Assembly (NCBI RefSeq): GCF_018861295.1
Contig: NZ_JAHLDM010000016.1
Location: 53,878-117,877 of the forward strand
Direction: 5' to 3'
DNA length: 64,000 bases
Source of the DNA: Clostridium_AD estertheticum_D
GTDB taxonomy: Bacteria > Bacillota > Clostridia > Clostridiales > Clostridiaceae
The number at the start of each line of letters is the position of its first letter. Position 1 is the stretch's first letter. The position numbers and the translations under genes are program-made. Shown here piece after piece: positions 18,294 through 26,562 of this stretch. The notes under the pieces are model-generated. The model made no database searches. It was given only the letters and a program-made list of their open reading frames with translations, and had not been told where the DNA came from.

Positions 18294-19070
18294 TTAAAAT
18301 GTATAATCTTCTCCATCATCTGGGATCAATACATTGGAAGATATTCCTTTTTCATTAACAAAATTCTTTAATTCTTCTCTTGATAATGTCCAATGGTTTA
18401 CAGCTTCCATGTGGCTAGCAATAATTTTTGCATTAGGAGCAGCCTTATGAACTTCATAAACATCTTCTTTTCCCATAATTACTGGATCGTAGTCAGTAAA
18501 CTTATTACGTCCAGCATTTAAAACAATAACCTCTGGTTTATGAGTATCAATTTCTTCTTTTACACCATCATACCATATAGTATCACCAGCTACATATAAA
18601 GTTTTTTCAGTGGAGTGTTCGAAGACAATACCACATACGTTACCAGCAGATTTTAGCATTTCACCGCTTCCATGATGGCCTTTTGTTTTAGTTAATTTAA
18701 TATCATCAAAACTTGTGTCTTCAGTTAAAACTTCTATATTTTTAAAGCCAGCATCTTTTAATTCTTTAGCATCTATTTCGTCTTGAACAAACATTTTCAT
18801 ATCTTTAGGTAAGATTTCTTTGGCAGCATCATCAAAGTGATCAGGATGTAAATGAGTTATTATTACTGCATTGACATTAATAACTTCATTAATTGATATT
18901 GGCAAGCTAACTAAAGGATTATTTTGGTCTTGTCTTGGTGCATCTGGGAGGCCAAGACGTGGTCCGAATGGTGGATAACTACCTTTGTCTGCTAAAATTG
19001 GATCAATCAAAAATTTTTTACCTGCATATTCAATTATTATTGTAGCATTTCTAATTTGTTTAATATTCAT
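18294..19070 (-). CDS. MBL-fold metal-dependent hydrolase (copy 1)
   Basis: A 258-residue UlaG-like metallo-beta-lactamase-fold protein with ITHLHPDHFDD (HxHxDH), a later metal His (KGHHGSGEM) and AGDTIWYDG. AAAAGGAG precedes the ATG. It is a close paralogue of the gene at 26,563 (same length, collinear throughout) in the opposite orientation, and a third, decayed copy lies near 26,000. Substrate unknown. Confidence 0.9.
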   Translation of the reverse strand: MNIKQIRNATIIIEYAGKKFLIDPILADKGSYPPFGPRLGLPDAPRQDQNNPLVSLPISINEVINVNAVIITHLHPDHFDDAAKEILPKDMKMFVQDEIDAKELKDAGFKNIEVLTEDTSFDDIKLTKTKGHHGSGEMLKSAGNVCGIVFEHSTEKTLYVAGDTIWYDGVKEEIDTHKPEVIVLNAGRNKFTDYDPVIMGKEDVYEVHKAAPNAKIIASHMEAVNHWTLSREELKNFVNEKGISSNVLIPDDGEDYTF

Positions 19071-19157
19071 ATTTATATACTCCTTTTTAACTATAAAAAA
19101 ATTTAATATATCTGTTGATATAAATTAACGCTTTTTATTTCAAGCAGAAAAATATTG

Positions 19158-19631
19158 TTATTTGTTCTCTTCTCTTGATTTCATCATTAAATGTTCAGTT
19201 ATCCCTTCCATATATAAACTAGGTATAGTACCTACTTGAATGTAACCAATTTTTTTATAAAGTCTTTCTGCATCTGGATTAAAATCTGCAACTACTAAAA
19301 ATATTTTACTGTAATCTTTCAAACAACTATCCTCAAAGAACTTTAATAGGGTTTTACCTGTTCCTTGATTACGACTTTCTTGCTTTACTGCAACAATATG
19401 CAGATAGGGGAATGAATGAAATATTCCATCCAAAATGATCCATATGAATCCTTTATAATTTTGATTAATATCCATAGCAATGTATATTTCTTCTTTAGCA
19501 AATCCTTCTTCTAATGCAGTTCTAGCACTTCCTTTTTTAGGAAAATATCTTATCCCTAGTTCAGAATTTACTAATGTATCTTCACAATCATTTATATAAT
19601 CTATACTTCCCTTTACTATTTTTATTTTCAT
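19158..19631 (-). CDS. GNAT family N-acetyltransferase
   Basis: A 157-residue protein with the GNAT acetyl-CoA-binding motif A (HIVAVKQESRNQGTGKTLLK) and the later EDSCLKDY...ADFNPDAERLYKKIGYIQVG region. AGAGGTG precedes the ATG. Acceptor substrate unknown. It lies 88 bases upstream of the MBL gene on the same strand and may be cotranscribed with it. Confidence 0.88.
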   Translation of the reverse strand: MKIKIVKGSIDYINDCEDTLVNSELGIRYFPKKGSARTALEEGFAKEEIYIAMDINQNYKGFIWIILDGIFHSFPYLHIVAVKQESRNQGTGKTLLKFFEDSCLKDYSKIFLVVADFNPDAERLYKKIGYIQVGTIPSLYMEGITEHLMMKSREENK

Positions 19632-19808
19632 ATGACACCTCTTTCTTAAATTTTATTAACTATATGAAGTATAATTTATTACGCAAAAAAATTACAACTG
19701 TTCACGTATTCTATTCAATAGTGCAAGATTGGGAATTTTAAAATATTTATCATACACTTAGTGTAAAGTCCGTAAAAGTCTTTCGGCAGAATATAATTTA
19801 GTAACTTT

Positions 19809-20315
19809 CTATATAACCTCATTATAACTTAATAGTTCCATACGTGTTGATACTCCTTGGAGTGCAATTTGGTGTGTAGGCTCATTTAACGTTGTGCAGC
19901 AGTCAGATAGTATTTTTACACTATATTTTTCTGCATTTTTAGAAATAGCGGTAAAAACAACACAATTTTGTGTCATCATTCCACATACAAGAATTTCTTC
20001 TACTTCAAGCTGTGATAATACTTCATCTAATTTAGTCTTATGAAAACTATCTGCAAAGGTCTTAATAACTTTCATTGCATTTGGAGCAGCTTTTAATATT
20101 CTTGGATGAATTTCTACTCCTTCCGTGCCTTCATTAAAAAAGGGCGAACTACTATCTGCAATATGTTGAATTAAAACTACTGGGATATTAGTAGCAGTTG
20201 CTTTTTCAACAGCTTTTTCCACATTATTTAAAGTATTTTCGGCATTCCACAGAGGGAATTTTCCATTTTTAAAGTAATCATTTTGTATATCAATAACTAT
20301 AAGAGCTTTTTTCAT
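19809..20315 (-). CDS. Isochorismatase-like cysteine hydrolase
   Basis: A 168-residue protein of the isochorismatase/nicotinamidase fold. The catalytic Asp is in VIDIQNDYF (residue 9) and the nucleophile Cys in GMMTQNCVVF; a Lys occurs in between (VIKTFADSF). AGGAGG precedes the ATG. Such proteins hydrolyse amides or vinyl ethers of small metabolites; the substrate is unknown. Confidence 0.9.
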   Translation of the reverse strand: MKKALIVIDIQNDYFKNGKFPLWNAENTLNNVEKAVEKATATNIPVVLIQHIADSSSPFFNEGTEGVEIHPRILKAAPNAMKVIKTFADSFHKTKLDEVLSQLEVEEILVCGMMTQNCVVFTAISKNAEKYSVKILSDCCTTLNEPTHQIALQGVSTRMELLSYNEVI

Positions 20316-20665
20316 TTTTATAACCTCCTGAATTTAACATCATTTTATGTTTTGAAAAGTATACTATTTCATCTAAATCATTCAAATTTTATTACTACAA
20401 TTAGTTCATGAACCCTTGTTGTATTAATAATAGCATGGATTATTGTATTGTGAAATTACCCACTTTTTCGTGTGTATTATATAATATTTCGAGTTACCGC
20501 TCCGCTGATTGATGTACAACTAGTCGAAACAGCAATTCTCTATTAACTACACGACTAAAGAACTACAACAGTCGGTTATAAAGGATGAGAGGTCGAAAAA
20601 CAAAAAAATGTTTTCCTCCTACTCGATTCTCCTAAAAATACTGAAATTCAGAATTATTCAGTTTG
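20316..20665. other. Intergenic region between isochorismatase and Rrf2 genes
   Basis: About 350 bases with no convincing gene. The part at 20,480-20,640 is less A+T-rich than its flanks and contains a short CTGAAATTCAG palindrome near 20,640. It must hold the isochorismatase promoter. Confidence 0.4.
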
Positions 20666-21100
20666 TTATATATAGAATTGATCTACATTTTTATAGTATA
20701 GGTTAATGATATGATCCAAAGTAATTTCTTTCATTTTATGTTCAGCAGTTTCTTGGATTTCATCATAATATTTCTGTAATGAAAGCTGAATATTCATACC
20801 CACACCACAATCAGGATTGGTTTGCGTATCAAGGTGCAATAGAGGCTTGGTACCTTCTACGGCACGATAGAGATCTAGAAGTGTGATATCAGCAGGTTCT
20901 TTTGCTAACGATGGTTTAGCGTGCCCAGTAACACTGTTTAGTAAACCGGCTTCTCGTAATTTCATCATGATTTGTCTTACGCATCCAGGATTTGTCTGAA
21001 TGCTCTTGGCGATAGCTGTACTGCTTAAATCATAACTTGGATTAATTTTAATAAAAACTAATATGTGTACTGCATGACTTAGTTTGGTTGAATATTTCAT
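20666..21100 (-). CDS. Rrf2 family transcriptional regulator
   Basis: A 144-residue winged-helix regulator (MKYSTKLSHAVHILVFI, then SSTAIAKSIQTNPGCVRQIM as the recognition region). It has only single scattered Cys residues, not the three-Cys Fe-S cluster of IscR, so it belongs with the YwnA-like, cluster-free branch. The target could be the remnant membrane-protein gene divergently placed at 21,296 or the isochorismatase gene. Confidence 0.88.
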   Translation of the reverse strand: MKYSTKLSHAVHILVFIKINPSYDLSSTAIAKSIQTNPGCVRQIMMKLREAGLLNSVTGHAKPSLAKEPADITLLDLYRAVEGTKPLLHLDTQTNPDCGVGMNIQLSLQKYYDEIQETAEHKMKEITLDHIINLYYKNVDQFYI

Positions 21101-21295
21101 AAAAGTAATACTCCTTTATGTTAAAATATTATTAACAGCTACTTGAGTTTATAGAAGTGTGATGCTACACTGAAGTTGCTGTTAATTAGATTTTATCAGC
21201 AATAGAAAAAGAAGTCAAGGTAGCTAATAAAAAAATTTACTTAAGAAAGGAAGAGTGATTAAATGTGATTAAAATAAAAGAAAATTTATGGACTT

Positions 21296-21427
21296 ATGTT
21301 TCTAACTATAGTCAGATTAATTCTTCTAAGCTCAGTGACAAACAGTATAACTTTATTATTGGCAGGTGCTTTGATGTATTATACAATTTTGAATAATACT
21401 ATTTTAAGTGGAGTAGGAACCATCTAA
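21296..21427 (+). pseudogene. N-terminal remnant of a membrane transporter
   Basis: A 43-codon frame of almost wholly hydrophobic sequence (MFLTIVRLILLSSVTNSITL, then LLAGALMYYTILN) resembles the first helices of an MFS-type transporter, and it then stops at 21,425. It is divergent from the Rrf2 gene. Too short to work; family call is tentative. Confidence 0.4.
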
Positions 21428-21444
21428 TGGACTCCAGACACCTT

Positions 21445-22305
21445 TCACACATTATCATTTTTAATTCTGATATTTTTATTTTCTAACTTATTTTTGACAA
21501 GCTGTTCATGATAAAAGAAATTCACATACTTTACTCCAGCTGCTTTACAATAAATATCAATATCTTTGGATAAAAGTTCCCAATAATTCATGTCTTTCTT
21601 AATATAAATTTCTTTATACTTGTCTATAAAGTGAGGATATTTCTCCTCAATATAGTTTAGGATTCTATACTTATAATCCCCTCTTAAATTTAGATTTTCA
21701 AACCAATACTCATTAACATAATCTTTACTTGTTTCTATAATACTTTTAAAATCGGTAATGTATGGAAATATTGGAGACATAAATAACACAACATAAATGC
21801 CGTTTTCGTGTAGTGTCTTTAGAGTGTTTAGTCTGTCTTTTATACTACTAGCACGATCCATATCATTTTTAAAGTCTTCGTCTAATGTATTAATAGAAAT
21901 TGCTACTGTAAGATTTTTTATTTGTTTTAGAATATCAATATCTCTTAGTATTAATTTTGATTTTGTAACAATACCTAAAATTACATTTGAACCTTTAAAT
22001 TGCTCTAAAATTCCTCTAGTGATTTGGTATTTAGCTTCTAGAGGGTTATAGCAGTCAGTTACTGAGGACAGTGAAACTGTCTTATTCTCTAATTTTTTTA
22101 TATTTATTTTATTATCACAAACTTTAACATCTATAAATGATCCCCAATCTTCTTGATTGTGATTTGTAAATCTCTTCATAAAGCTTGCATAGCAGTATTT
22201 ACATGCGTGAGGGCAGCCTACATAAGGATTTATAACATAATCATAAGTAGGGAGATTAGATTTTGATACATAGTTTTTTACTTCTTTTATATTTTCTTTT
22301 ATCAT
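21445..22305 (-). CDS. Radical SAM mobile pair protein B
   Basis: A 286-residue radical SAM enzyme. NPYVGCPHACKYCYASFMKR holds the CxxxCxxC 4Fe-4S motif, followed by a SplB-like core (VSLSSVTDCYNPLEAKYQ, TLDEDFKNDMDR). The ATG at 22,305 follows AAAGGAG; an ATG 24 bases upstream is less well placed. It is third in the order MarR - protein A - protein B that defines the mobile radical SAM pair, but protein A is broken here. The reaction is unknown. Confidence 0.82.
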   Translation of the reverse strand: MIKENIKEVKNYVSKSNLPTYDYVINPYVGCPHACKYCYASFMKRFTNHNQEDWGSFIDVKVCDNKINIKKLENKTVSLSSVTDCYNPLEAKYQITRGILEQFKGSNVILGIVTKSKLILRDIDILKQIKNLTVAISINTLDEDFKNDMDRASSIKDRLNTLKTLHENGIYVVLFMSPIFPYITDFKSIIETSKDYVNEYWFENLNLRGDYKYRILNYIEEKYPHFIDKYKEIYIKKDMNYWELLSKDIDIYCKAAGVKYVNFFYHEQLVKNKLENKNIRIKNDNV

Positions 22306-22330
22306 GGAAGTTTCTCCTTTACAAAACAAT

Positions 22331-22559
22331 TTATTTGCGAAAGTCTTTTGGAAGTTCTTGAATCATATTTTCTTCACCTACGATGTCTGCACGATATCCT
22401 TTCATAAAAACGGGAATATTTTTTGCTTTAGTTTATTTAGTTAGGTGTTATCTTAAAACGATTGTTAATTCCCTTTGCATAGCAATAATTACAGCCTACT
22501 GTACATCCGTTTACAGAATTCAAACCTCGAATTAGTTTTTCTATATCACAAATTTTCAT
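22331..22559 (-). pseudogene. Radical SAM mobile pair protein A with internal deletion
   Basis: From the ATG at 22,559 (AGAGGAAT upstream) it reads IRGLNSVNGCTVGCNYCYAK, an intact CxxxCxxC motif, then stops after about 40 residues. About 27 residues of the C-terminus (VFMKGYRADIVGEENMIQEL) remain before the stop at 22,331. Roughly 100-150 residues of the usual protein are missing. It sits between the MarR gene and protein B with operon spacing. Confidence 0.75.
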
Positions 22560-22563
22560 AGCT

Positions 22564-23007
22564 TTATTCCTCTTGTTTTTGCTTTAAATTTTTTAATATT
22601 CTTGATAAATAGTTTTCAAGCTGTAGTATTTCATCATCACTAAAACCATCATAATAAATTTCGTTCATTTGAGATGAGACTTCATCATATTTATTTTTTA
22701 GTTTTTTAGCTTTTTCTGTTAAAACAATCAAAACTTTTCTTCTATCTGTTTTGGTGAATGTTCTATTGACAAGCTCTGCTGATTCCATTCGGTCAAGCAT
22801 ACTTGTAAGTGTAGTTAATGCCAATCCAGTCTTTTTGGATAATTCTTTTATAGGAATTGAATCTTCTTGCCAAAGTATGTATAAAATTCTTCCTTGAGGA
22901 CCATTAAAATCATCTATTTTGTTTCTAACAAGTATTTTTTCGAAAATTCTTCCGCTAATTTGTTTTATTTGTGAAATAAAAAAACCACCTTGTGTATTAT
23001 TTAACAC
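22564..23007 (-). CDS. MarR family regulator of the radical SAM mobile pair
   Basis: A winged-helix regulator of about 147 residues (IPIKELSKKTGLALTTLTSM as recognition helix, then the wing TFTKTDRRKVLIVLT). The GTG at 23,007 has AAAGGA at about 10 bases; an ATG at 23,016 sits too close to that site but is possible. It precedes proteins A and B and is divergent from the flavin-type protein at 23,294, with strong inverted repeats between them. Confidence 0.85.
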   Translation of the reverse strand: MLNNTQGGFFISQIKQISGRIFEKILVRNKIDDFNGPQGRILYILWQEDSIPIKELSKKTGLALTTLTSMLDRMESAELVNRTFTKTDRRKVLIVLTEKAKKLKNKYDEVSSQMNEIYYDGFSDDEILQLENYLSRILKNLKQKQEE

Positions 23008-23068
23008 TGATATCATTCCTTTTTTTATATATTATTTAACATAAATATTATTACTGTTATTTAGGATA

Positions 23069-23085
23069 TTACTATATGGTAGTAA
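23069..23085. promoter_or_regulatory. Candidate MarR operator 1
   Basis: TTACTATATGGTAGTAA has perfect 6-base inverted arms (TTACTA/TAGTAA) around TATGG. It lies just upstream of the MarR start. The same core recurs at 23,203, in the promoter of the divergent gene. Confidence 0.65.
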
Positions 23086-23189
23086 TTGTGTCAAGACTAA
23101 TTATAATAACAATAACAATTTCTATTTTAGATATTAAACATAATTTTTTTAATAAATGAATTTTTAAAGATTTGTTTATTAAATAGCTA

Positions 23190-23233
23190 TTGACACGATA
23201 TATTACTATATGGTAGTATTCTATATAGTAATA
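23190..23233 (+). promoter_or_regulatory. Promoter with overlapping MarR operator 2
   Basis: TTGACA at 23,190-23,195 is followed 18 bases later by TAGTAT. The spacer and -10 contain the operator core TTACTATATGGTAGTA, and a larger palindrome TATTACTATA/TATAGTAATA spans 23,201-23,233. MarR bound here would block the gene at 23,294. Confidence 0.6.
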
Positions 23234-23293
23234 TATTCGAAGGTAATATTACTGCATAACAATTTGCAAAAATAAATAAGGTGGTGCAATTGA

Positions 23294-23764
23294 ATGAATA
23301 ATATTCAAGCAATTAAATTAAGTAATGATCTAATGAACAAAGCGGACGTTGTATATCTATCAACGGTAACTAGTAATAATGCCCCAGAAACAAGAGCATT
23401 ATTAAATCTTAGAAATGTTAATCAATATCCAGACTTGGTTAATATGTTTGACGAAAATGAATCTAGTTTAGTAACATATGTAACAACCAATACATCATCA
23501 TCTAAGATGAAAAGTATAATGGAGAATCGTAAAATATGTTTATATTACTGCAAAGCAGATGAACAAAGAGGTCTTATGCTTACTGGAGAAGCAGAGGTAG
23601 TAACTGATATGGAAATAAAAAAGGTCCTATGGCATGATATGTGGAAAATATTTTTTCCGGGTGGAGTTACAGATCCAGATTATACAATAATTCGTTTGAG
23701 TGCAGTTACTGCTAAGGGATATGATAAAATACAAACATACAACTTAGAATTTAAAGGAAAGTAA
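23294..23764 (+). CDS. Pyridoxamine 5'-phosphate oxidase family protein
   Basis: A 156-residue split-barrel flavin-binding protein (VVYLSTVTSNNAPETRALLN, then TSSSKMKSIMENRKICLYY and LMLTGEAEVVTD), like general stress protein 26. AAGGTGGTG precedes the ATG. It probably uses FMN or F420-like cofactors; the reaction is unknown. Its promoter holds two copies of the MarR operator, so it is probably controlled by the MarR gene next door. Confidence 0.85.
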   Translation: MNNIQAIKLSNDLMNKADVVYLSTVTSNNAPETRALLNLRNVNQYPDLVNMFDENESSLVTYVTTNTSSSKMKSIMENRKICLYYCKADEQRGLMLTGEAEVVTDMEIKKVLWHDMWKIFFPGGVTDPDYTIIRLSAVTAKGYDKIQTYNLEFKGK

Positions 23765-23879
23765 TTGACTGCCAATAATTTAAACTTAATATGAGTGAAT
23801 TCGGAAACTAACCCTTAATGTGAAAATATTTCAATTAAATGAAGTTAGATTGTAGAACCATTAAAAAGTGTTCACGACT

Positions 23880-24150
23880 TACTAGTTATAATATAAAAAG
23901 CTTAAAAAAGGGCATCGCCACTTAATTCTGTGGCGATGCCCTTATCATGGTAATCGTAAATAATAGGAATTTCGTCCATACAAATTGGGATACCATCGTC
24001 ATCTACTTTGATTGGAGGCTCATATTTAAATTTACCTAACCCTTTTTTATTTAAAGGAATTATGGCCGTTATATTCCAAGCATCTAATAGGTCATAAGTA
24101 GGGTTATTATCATGAGCACCATCTCCAAGAAATTTATCGAACTTGAACAT
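23880..24150 (-). pseudogene. C-terminal remnant of a DDE transposase
   Basis: From 24,150 it reads FLGDGAHDNNPTYDLLDAWN, then IKVDDDGIPICMDEIPIIYD, a DDE-type insertion-sequence transposase core. In a shifted frame it then gives HRHRIKWRCPFLS, the family's usual next segment, before a stop. N-terminus and inverted repeats are missing. The insertion sequence itself is gone. Confidence 0.7.
23904..23941 (-). terminator. Terminator-like perfect inverted repeat
   Basis: GGGCATCGCCAC pairs perfectly with GTGGCGATGCCC over an 8-base loop and, read on the minus strand, is followed by TTTTTT. It lies inside the transposase remnant but has ideal terminator shape and position to end the ArsR transcript. 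Confidence 0.6.
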
Positions 24151-24219
24151 CGGATAAAGGTTACTTCTACTGCTTTAGTTAGACTTGTTACCATAAAACA
24201 CAATAGTAACGTGTTTGCA

Positions 24220-24585
24220 TCATATATCTGTTGGACATGATATTTCAAACATAGTATCCATTGTCTTGTGTAGTAAATTTGCCCTCTCATTATCTGATAA
24301 TTTATAATAGACTTCTTTCCCTGCACGCCTGCTGACAATCAAACCGTTATTTCTCAAGATGCGTAGATGATGTGAAACAGCAGGATCACTCATTCTCATG
24401 GTTGCAGCTATGTTGGAGACGCACTCTTCGCTGTGACATAAAAGCCAAAGAATACGCAGACGCGTACCATCACCAAGTTGTTGGAAAGAAGTGGCTACTT
24501 CTTGAAATTGTTCTATTTGGGGCATCTTATCTAATATCTTATCTATATTCTGCCCATGATCATGGGGTAAATTATAATGTGCCAT
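24220..24585 (-). CDS. ArsR family metal-sensing repressor
   Basis: A 121-residue winged-helix protein: VATSFQQLGDGTRLRILWLL, the ELCVC-like CHSEECV segment, SDPAVSHHLRILRNNGLIVS and SRRAGKEVYYKLSD. An N-terminal His-rich stretch (HYNLPHDHGQ) could add metal ligands. ATG at 24,585 follows AAAGGAAG. It stands downstream of a decayed cadA, the same order as the intact metal locus at 3.6-6.2 kb, so it probably once controlled that pump. Confidence 0.88.
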   Translation of the reverse strand: MAHYNLPHDHGQNIDKILDKMPQIEQFQEVATSFQQLGDGTRLRILWLLCHSEECVSNIAATMRMSDPAVSHHLRILRNNGLIVSRRAGKEVYYKLSDNERANLLHKTMDTMFEISCPTDI

Positions 24586-24650
24586 GATTTCCACTTCCTT
24601 TGACGCTTATTTTTCTCAATGATAATTCAGAAATCAGACTTTGTCAAATG

Positions 24651-25150
24651 TTATAATCTATATGTGTATAAATACAATAATGGGAAAGTAAAATACAATA
24701 TAATTTTGTAATCTACATTCCCAGTTACAAATGAAGATGCACCTCCAATACCACCGAAAAAACTAAAAGGTATAGAAATAACAAGTGCACACGAACAGCT
24801 TATAACAAGGAAAGTTAATGAGCTTGTAATCCAGTCTGCCCACATAGGTTCAAGTCCAATTGCAGACATTTGTATAATTGGTGGTATAATAGCGAGTAAC
24901 AATGCACCTATGCACACAATTGGAGTATAGTATTTTGCAAACCTAGTGATGAAGTTTTCTGACTGGGATTTTTTCACCGGGTTGTACAACAATTAATGTT
25001 CCTATAGCTACTTCATCTGGATCCACTTGTACAAGTTTACCATGTTTCTCAATATTAGCATAATAAGGACGTATATCCATTAAAGCTGAAATATTTTACG
25101 GCTTTTCCGACGGCATAGCTTTCGAAAAGTTCTCCCAACTGATATTGTCT
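24651..25150 (-). pseudogene. Decayed second cadA-type ATPase
   Basis: Read down from 25,150: QLGELFESYAVGK, LMDIRPYYANIEKHGKLVQV, then VDPDEV and VVQPGEK, then a jump to SENFITRFAKYYTPIV and LTFLVISCSCALVISIP, ending in GGIGGAS. It aligns with residues around 95-310 of the intact ATPase at 3979. Two A runs have each lost one base, the actuator TGES region is deleted, CPC has become CSC, and everything after GGIGGAS is lost. Confidence 0.85.
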
Positions 25151-25453
25151 TAGCGTGAGTTTTGTCGACAATGTTGGCGATACACCAGCCTAGTCTCCGA
25201 TATTACTCAGGGTTAAGCGAAATTTAATTTCACCTCTACGATTTAGGTTATTTTAGTTTGCGTAATATAACCTTGCATTTAAAACCCAATTTAGATTGTT
25301 TTAAAAAAATTGAAATACTAAAATGCATTGACAAATTAAATATGAAATGATAGCATGGGCATCAAATGGCATCAAATTATTAATTCAGCGACTGAATGTT
25401 TTCAAGGTTACTGTAGTAATAAGATAAATTGAATAGTGAAAGGAATTGAAAAA
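25151..25453. other. Gene-free stretch between cadA remnant and Lrp gene
   Basis: About 300 bases. The part at 25,150-25,250 is richer in G+C, has an ATTGTC/GACAAT stem on the minus strand and does not match the ATPase family, so it may mark a deletion or insertion joint. No open frame was found. Confidence 0.4.
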
Positions 25454-25888
25454 ATGTTAGATAACACGGATAGGCGTATTTTGGCAGAACTGTCTCGAAA
25501 CAGCCGTATAACTATGAAAGAGTTGGGAGAGAAGGTTCATTTGACAGGGCAAGCAGCCTCAACTAGGGTTGCAAAATTAGAGGATAATGGCGTTATTGAG
25601 GGATATACTATTAAAGTTAATCAAGCGAAATTGGGTTACTCTATTCACGTAATGATAAATATCTATACGAAAAGCGAGTATCATCAACCCTATCTGTCAT
25701 TCATAAGCTCACAAGTAGAATATATAATGCTTAACTATAAAATCAGCGGAGACGGGTGTTATCTTCTTGAATGCAAATTTCCATCTAACGAGCTGTTAGA
25801 TAAATTCTTGATAGACTTAAACAATTATGTAAATTATAAATTAACTGTTATTATTAACGAAACAACCCAAAACAGGCAATTCCCATAG
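25454..25888 (+). CDS. Lrp/AsnC family transcriptional regulator
   Basis: A 144-residue protein with the Lrp N-terminal helix-turn-helix (MLDNTDRRILAELSRNSRIT, then MKELGEKVHLTGQAASTRVA) and a C-terminal RAM/AsnC effector domain. ATG at 25,454 follows AAAGGAATTG; a GTG 18 bases upstream overlaps that site. A decayed copy of its N-terminus lies at 26,365-26,445 on the other strand. Ligand and targets unknown. Confidence 0.88.
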   Translation: MLDNTDRRILAELSRNSRITMKELGEKVHLTGQAASTRVAKLEDNGVIEGYTIKVNQAKLGYSIHVMINIYTKSEYHQPYLSFISSQVEYIMLNYKISGDGCYLLECKFPSNELLDKFLIDLNNYVNYKLTVIINETTQNRQFP

Positions 25889-25950
25889 CGAGACAATTCC
25901 TGTTTTATGTTGTTCCTAAAATTTTGTTATTTTAAAATGTGTATTCTTCT

Positions 25951-26060
25951 TCAACTTCATACCATATAGTATTTCCTGCTACATATAAAACTTTTTCAGT
26001 TGGATGCTTAAAGACAACGCCACATACATTAAATTTCTATATTTTTAAAACCAGCGTCTC
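25951..26060 (-). pseudogene. Remnant of a third MBL-fold hydrolase gene
   Basis: Read on the minus strand it gives pieces like FKNIEI, then NVCGVVFKHPTEKVLYVAGN and TIWYEVEEEY. These match two separate parts of the MBL genes at 18,294 and 26,563 with the stretch between them deleted. Neither the HxHxDH site nor the C-terminus remains. Confidence 0.7.
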
Positions 26061-26141
26061 TTTTTTTTTCTTTGATTTACATATATTTTATACTATTACC
26101 AATGAACAGATACATAGATAAAATCAAGTCTTTTTGCAGTT

Positions 26142-26237
26142 TTACTTGAATAATGAAAGAAGTTGAAAAATATTTATAGAATCAACTATTCCAAAATCAT
26201 CATCAATAATCATTATCTTTATACCACTATTATTCAT
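26142..26237 (-). pseudogene. N-terminal remnant of a response regulator
   Basis: AGGGGTAATAC precedes an ATG at 26,237 that opens NNSGIKIMIIDDDFGIVDSI, the acidic-pocket start of a receiver domain. It stops after 31 residues, before the phospho-acceptor Asp. Confidence 0.6.
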
Positions 26238-26254
26238 GTATTACCCCTACCTCA

Positions 26255-26414
26255 TTAACCGGTATGTTGTATTTGTTTCCCCGAATTTTTATCATAAAAT
26301 ATAATTTCTTTGTTTTCTTTATATGCCCCTAAAGTTATTATACGCTCCTCATCCCTTTCACTGGCTAATCGCAAAACTTTTTCATGGTGATACAATTGTT
26401 TAGGGACAATCCGG
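26255..26414 (-). pseudogene. Unidentified C-terminal fragment
   Basis: A start-less frame of about 55 codons reads IVPKQLYHHEKVLRLASERD, then EERIITLGAYKENKEIIFYD and stops at 26,255, just before the response-regulator remnant. Its protein-like composition suggests the tail of an upstream partner gene, for example a sensor, but I cannot name the family. It partly overlaps the Lrp remnant in another frame. Confidence 0.35.
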
Positions 26415-26445
26415 CTAAAACTCGCTTATCCGAGTTATCTAACAT
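26365..26445 (-). pseudogene. Remnant of an Lrp/AsnC N-terminus
   Basis: From the ATG at 26,445 it reads MLDNSDKRVLAGLSLNNCIT and MKKFCD, then a stop. It aligns residue by residue with MLDNTDRRILAELSRNSRIT of the intact gene at 25,454. It lies in inverted orientation about 1 kb away. Confidence 0.65.
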
Positions 26446-26562
26446 TTTTTAATTACCTTCATTATTCAAGTTATATAGCCAAAAGACTTGATTTTATCCA
26501 TGTAAAAGTCTCTATATAAAGTATAAACTATATATAGAACCAAAAGAAAAGGAGCTGTAATT

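Noticed and set aside
24084..24338. 84-residue frame between ArsR and the transposase remnant
   Set aside because: It is a shifted reading of the ArsR C-terminus and transposase relic, with no ribosome site.
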